Assembly (NCBI RefSeq): GCF_002844595.1
Contig: NZ_PJNW01000001.1
Location: 1 to 64,000, forward strand
DNA length: 64,000 bases
Origin: Pleomorphomonas diazotrophica
GTDB taxonomy: Bacteria; Pseudomonadota; Alphaproteobacteria; Rhizobiales; Pleomorphomonadaceae
Reading direction: 5' to 3'
A model generated the notes under the pieces. That model saw only the letters and a list, made by a program, of their open reading frames with translations, made no database searches and was not told the origin of the DNA. Position numbers and translations under genes: made by a program. The number at the start of each line of letters is the position of its first letter. Position 1 is the first letter of the stretch. Positions 60,987 through 64,000 of this stretch are shown piece by piece.

Positions 60987-61544
60987 ATGATGGAACACAC
61001 GAACCCGTCCACCTGGTACGGCACCACCATCGTATCGGTCCGCAAGGACGGCAAGGTGGTGATCGCCGGGGACGGGCAGGTCACGCTTGGCGCCACGGTG
61101 ATCAAGCACACGGCGCGCAAGGTGCGTCCGCTCGGGCGCGGCGACGTGATCGCCGGCTTCGCCGGCGCCACTGCCGATGCCTTCACGCTGTTCGAGCGGC
61201 TGGAAGCCAAGCTCGAACAGTACCCCGGCCAGTTGATGCGCGCCTGCGTCGAACTCGCCAAGGACTGGCGCACCGACCGCTATCTCCGCCGTCTCGAGGC
61301 GATGATGATCGTCGCCGACGCCAATGTGACGCTGGTGCTGACCGGCACCGGCGACGTGCTCGAGCCCGAAGGCGGCATCGCCGGCATCGGCTCCGGCGGC
61401 ACCTATGCGCTGGCCGCCGCCCGTGCGCTCGCCGACAGCGACAGCGACGCCGAGACCATCGCCCGCAAGGCCATGAAGATCGCCGCCGACATCTGCGTCT
61501 ACACCAACGAGAACGTCGTCGTCGAAAGCCTGCCGAAGGCCTGA
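60987..61544 (+). CDS. hslV: ATP-dependent protease peptidase subunit HslV
   Basis: 185 residues. After a short propeptide, [28 protein letters not shown] contains the catalytic amino-terminal threonine of the mature subunit. The [14 protein letters not shown] segment follows. HslV forms the proteolytic double ring driven by HslU. GGAG lies upstream of the ATG. hslU starts 64 bases later. Confidence 0.97.
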   Translation: MMEHTNPSTWYGTTIVSVRKDGKVVIAGDGQVTLGATVIKHTARKVRPLGRGDVIAGFAGATADAFTLFERLEAKLEQYPGQLMRACVELAKDWRTDRYLRRLEAMMIVADANVTLVLTGTGDVLEPEGGIAGIGSGGTYALAAARALADSDSDAETIARKAMKIAADICVYTNENVVVESLPKA

Positions 61545-61608
61545 GTTCCATCCACCCGGATTGCTGGCCCCCAGGCCACTCCGGGTCGCTCCACCCGAGG
61601 ATAAAGTC

Positions 61609-62904
61609 ATGCCCGATTTCTCGCCCCGCGAAATCGTCTCCGAACTCGACCGTCATATCGTCGGCCAGAAGGACGCCAAGCGGGCCGTCGCCATCGCGCT
61701 TCGCAACCGCTGGCGCCGCCTTCAGCTGGATCCCTCGTTGCGCGAGGAGGTCCTGCCCAAGAACATCCTGATGATCGGCCCCACCGGCGTCGGCAAGACG
61801 GAGATCTCCCGTCGCCTCGCCCGGCTCGCCAACGCGCCCTTCGTCAAGGTCGAGGCCACCAAGTTCACCGAGATCGGCTATGTCGGCCGCGACGTCGAGC
61901 AGATCGTCCGCGATCTTCTCGAAGTCGGCATCTCGCTCGTCCGCACGCAGCGGCGCAAGGATGTCGAGGCCAAGGCCCATCTCGCCGCCGAAGAGCGGGT
62001 GCTCGATGCACTGGTCGGAACATCCGCCAGCCCGTCGACGCGCGACGCCTTCCGCCGCAAGCTCCGGGCCGGCGAACTCGATGACAAGGAAATCGAGGTG
62101 GAGCTGACGGCCACCGGCGGTCCTGGTGGCATGGAGATCCCCGGCATGCCGGGCGGACAGGTCATCAATCTCTCGGAGATGATGCAGAAGATGATGGGCG
62201 GCGTGAAGAAGACGCGCCGCGTCTCCGTCAAGGACAGCCACGACCTGCTCACCGCCGAGGAAGCCGACAAGCTGATCGATCAGGACAAGATCGTCGCCGA
62301 GGCGATCGAGGCGGTTGAGAACAACGGCATCGTCTTCCTCGACGAGATCGACAAGATCTGCGCCAAGGACGGCCGTGACGGTTCGGTATCCCGCGAGGGC
62401 GTGCAGCGCGATCTTCTGCCGCTGATCGAAGGTACCACGGTGTCGACCAAGCATGGGTCGGTGAAGACCGACCATATCCTGTTCATCGCCTCCGGCGCCT
62501 TCCACGTCGCCAAGCCCTCGGACCTGTTGCCCGAGCTTCAGGGCCGGTTGCCGATCCGCGTCGAGCTGAAGCCGCTCGACAAGGACGATTTCCGTCGCAT
62601 CCTGACCGAGCCGCAGGCCAGCCTCATCAAGCAATATGTGGCGCTGATGCAGACGGAGGGGGTGACGCTCAACTTCACCGATGATGCGATCGACGCCATC
62701 GCCGAGATCGCCGTCCACGTCAACGCCACCGTCGAGAACATCGGCGCCCGGCGCCTGCAGACGGTGCTGGAGCGCATTCTCGACGATATCTCCTTCTCGG
62801 CCCCCGACCGGTCGGGCGAGGCGATCACCGTCGACGGCGCGGCGGTCCGGGCGGCGCTCGGCGATCTCGCTCACAACACCGACCTCAGCCGGTTCATCCT
62901 CTGA
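61609..62904 (+). CDS. hslU: ATP-dependent protease ATPase subunit HslU
   Basis: 431 residues from the ATG opening [19 protein letters not shown]. Walker [18 protein letters not shown] (about 59-75), the [16 protein letters not shown] pore segment, Walker [13 protein letters not shown], and a carboxyl DLSRFIL tail that docks in HslV. It unfolds substrates for HslV. An earlier in-frame TTG at 61561 is not needed. Confidence 0.97.
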   Translation: MPDFSPREIVSELDRHIVGQKDAKRAVAIALRNRWRRLQLDPSLREEVLPKNILMIGPTGVGKTEISRRLARLANAPFVKVEATKFTEIGYVGRDVEQIVRDLLEVGISLVRTQRRKDVEAKAHLAAEERVLDALVGTSASPSTRDAFRRKLRAGELDDKEIEVELTATGGPGGMEIPGMPGGQVINLSEMMQKMMGGVKKTRRVSVKDSHDLLTAEEADKLIDQDKIVAEAIEAVENNGIVFLDEIDKICAKDGRDGSVSREGVQRDLLPLIEGTTVSTKHGSVKTDHILFIASGAFHVAKPSDLLPELQGRLPIRVELKPLDKDDFRRILTEPQASLIKQYVALMQTEGVTLNFTDDAIDAIAEIAVHVNATVENIGARRLQTVLERILDDISFSAPDRSGEAITVDGAAVRAALGDLAHNTDLSRFIL

Positions 62905-63024
62905 GGCTCGCATCCGGGAGAGAGCCGAGCGCTCTTTCCCGGCGGAGCCGGCCGGCGAAACACCCGGACAACGGGCATCCCCTCGGTGCGCCGGTGCGAC
63001 GAAAGGTTATGAAACGCAAGTTTC

Positions 63025-63053
63025 TTGTTGTTCTGAAGGGTTTTGCGTATATC
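63025..63053 (+). promoter_or_regulatory. Sigma-70-type promoter for the LacI-family gene
   Basis: TTGTTG (63025-63030), a 17-base spacer and TATATC (63048-63053). Transcription would start near 63,060, giving a leader of about 190 bases. Confidence 0.6.
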
Positions 63054-63073
63054 GTTTCAACGAGATCGGTCGC

Positions 63074-63088
63074 ATCAGTTGAACTGAT
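63074..63088. promoter_or_regulatory. Palindrome just after the promoter, possible operator
   Basis: ATCAGTT-G-AACTGAT is a perfect inverted repeat around a central G, flanked by two copies of ATCGGTCG. It lies about 20 bases past the -10 element, a typical place for an autoregulatory operator of LacI-type proteins. Confidence 0.5.
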
Positions 63089-63250
63089 CGGTCGGCCGCT
63101 CGCCGGGGGGCATGGGTGGCTGACTTTCCGGGCGACGCTTGCCGGTTGCTGACCGGTGGGCGTCGCGCGGATTTCGGTTGCGATCTCGGGAAGAGAGACG
63201 CCGTTGTCCCTCGTCAGTACTGCCGGATACCCGGTGCATCGGACGGACAG

Positions 63251-64000
63251 ATGGGTGAAAGTTCAATTCCGCACACCAAGACCGTAAAACTTGCCGATGT
63301 GGCGCGAGCCGCCGGGGTCAGCCAGGGAACGGTGTCCAACGTCTTCAATCGGCCGGGCCTTGTCTCGGAACAATTGCGCGAGCGAGTCGAGGAAGCGGCT
63401 CGCTCGCTTGGTTATCGGGGGCCTGATCCGCGCGGCCGCCTTCTCCGGGCCGGTCGGGTCAATGCCATCGGCGTCGTGACCGTCGGACCGCTCAACTGCT
63501 TCTTCGACGATCAGTATACCCGCCTGTTCCTGTCCGGCGTCGCCAAGGCCTGCGAGGCGCGCGGCGCCGGCATCTCGCTGGTGTCGGCGGTGGACGACGA
63601 GATCGCCGCCTGGAACATCCGCACGGCGCTGGTCGACGGCTTCATTCTCAACTGCCTCAACGAGGGCAACACGCTGGTCGAGCTGGCCAAGAAGCGCGGC
63701 CTGCCGTTCGTGGCGGTGGACTTCCCCGTGGGACCCGGCTTCGATGTGGTCAGGATCGACGACTACCGCGGCGCCCGCGAGGCGGCGCAGCATCTCGTCG
63801 ATCTCGGTCACCGTCACTTCGCTGTCTTCACCTTCGAGACCGAGAAGGAAGTGCGTGTCGGCTTCGTCGACGACGACAGGGCGGAGCGCGCCTCGTTCGA
63901 GGTGGTGCGCCGACGCCTTTCCGGCTATCGCGACGTGTTCAGGGCCGCCGGTCTGCCGCCGCAGCCGGTGTTCGAGACCGGCTCCGAATATGACGGCGTA
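63251..64000 (+). CDS. LacI-family transcriptional regulator, amino part (cut by window end)
   Basis: 250 codons, open to the last base. The helix-turn-helix is VKLADVARAAGVSQGTVSNVFNRPGLVSEQLRERV (about 11-45), followed by a periplasmic-binding-like domain starting AIGVVTVG. Serine instead of the common alanine in the hinge region makes it slightly divergent. The ligand cannot be told because the end is missing. It is probably a sugar regulator. Confidence 0.92.
   Translation, partial: MGESSIPHTKTVKLADVARAAGVSQGTVSNVFNRPGLVSEQLRERVEEAARSLGYRGPDPRGRLLRAGRVNAIGVVTVGPLNCFFDDQYTRLFLSGVAKACEARGAGISLVSAVDDEIAAWNIRTALVDGFILNCLNEGNTLVELAKKRGLPFVAVDFPVGPGFDVVRIDDYRGAREAAQHLVDLGHRHFAVFTFETEKEVRVGFVDDDRAERASFEVVRRRLSGYRDVFRAAGLPPQPVFETGSEYDGV

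Larger units (their letters stand above)
62905..63250 (+). other. 346-base gap with hairpin, promoter and palindrome before the LacI gene
   Basis: No gene is supported. A 12-base stem with one wobble pair at 62914-62942 right after the hslU stop probably ends or trims the hslVU message. A promoter and a 15-base palindrome, listed separately, follow further on. Confidence 0.6.

Overview
The window is high-GC DNA, almost fully coding, from an alphaproteobacterium. The ribosomal gene order, a hisF-hisE-coaA block and GTG or TTG starts on several ribosomal genes suggest the Hyphomicrobiales (Rhizobiales). A Pleomorphomonas-like genus would fit the anaerobic-style gene content, but that placement is inference. 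There are no insertion sequences, phage genes or CRISPR arrays.

Region 1 (1-15,680) is the end of tuf followed by the S10-spc-alpha ribosomal supercluster: rpsJ to rpsQ, rplN to rplO, secY, adk, rpsM, rpsK, rpoA and rplQ. Many gaps between these genes hold strong hairpins, and a 446-base gap splits rpsQ from rplN. A terminator follows rplQ. Region 2 (15,800-20,180) holds a DegP-type periplasmic protease, rarA, a TerB-like helical protein and a tRNA-Val(CAC) with its own promoter and terminator.

Region 3 (20,330-36,460) is the most interesting part. It opens with an ArsM/AS3MT-like methyltransferase, a flavodiiron protein, a MoaD-like protein and XdhC. A molybdenum hydroxylase follows that matches Desulfovibrio Mop aldehyde oxidoreductase residue for residue at its cluster and active-site positions. 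Behind it sit seven mostly overlapping genes: a FAD/iron-sulfur/CCG-domain electron-transfer protein, a small four-Cys protein, a SAM methyltransferase, a C-GCAxxG-CC protein, a MobA-like NTP transferase fused to an HD domain, a Cys-rich radical SAM protein and a PaaK-like AMP ligase. This resembles a neighbourhood I recall from sulfate reducers (DVU_1551 to DVU_1559, 'Trs' proteins), whose chemistry is to my knowledge unsolved. Next to it is a regulator that joins an AcoR-type sensor half to a Crp/Fnr DNA-binding half.

Region 4 (36,460-46,500) has molybdenum-cofactor genes (moaC, a MoeB-type adenylyltransferase), a HAD phosphatase, a Cache-domain chemoreceptor, MgtC-like and DUF6766-like membrane proteins, a phosphoglycolate phosphatase-like gene, a DUF2059-like secreted protein, glutathione reductase and an AraC/GyrI-like regulator. 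Region 5 (46,570-55,840) is a divergent amino-sugar locus: murQ, a carbohydrate ABC transporter and a Gfo/Idh oxidoreductase on the minus strand, and a BadF-type kinase, a GntR/UTRA regulator and nagA on the plus strand. Together they would import an amino sugar or muropeptide sugar, cleave MurNAc-6-P and deacetylate GlcNAc-6-P.

Region 6 (55,840-64,000) holds coaA, hisE, hisF, a soluble double-PAS chemoreceptor, an NAD(P)-binding protein, hslV-hslU and the start of a LacI-family regulator cut by the window edge.
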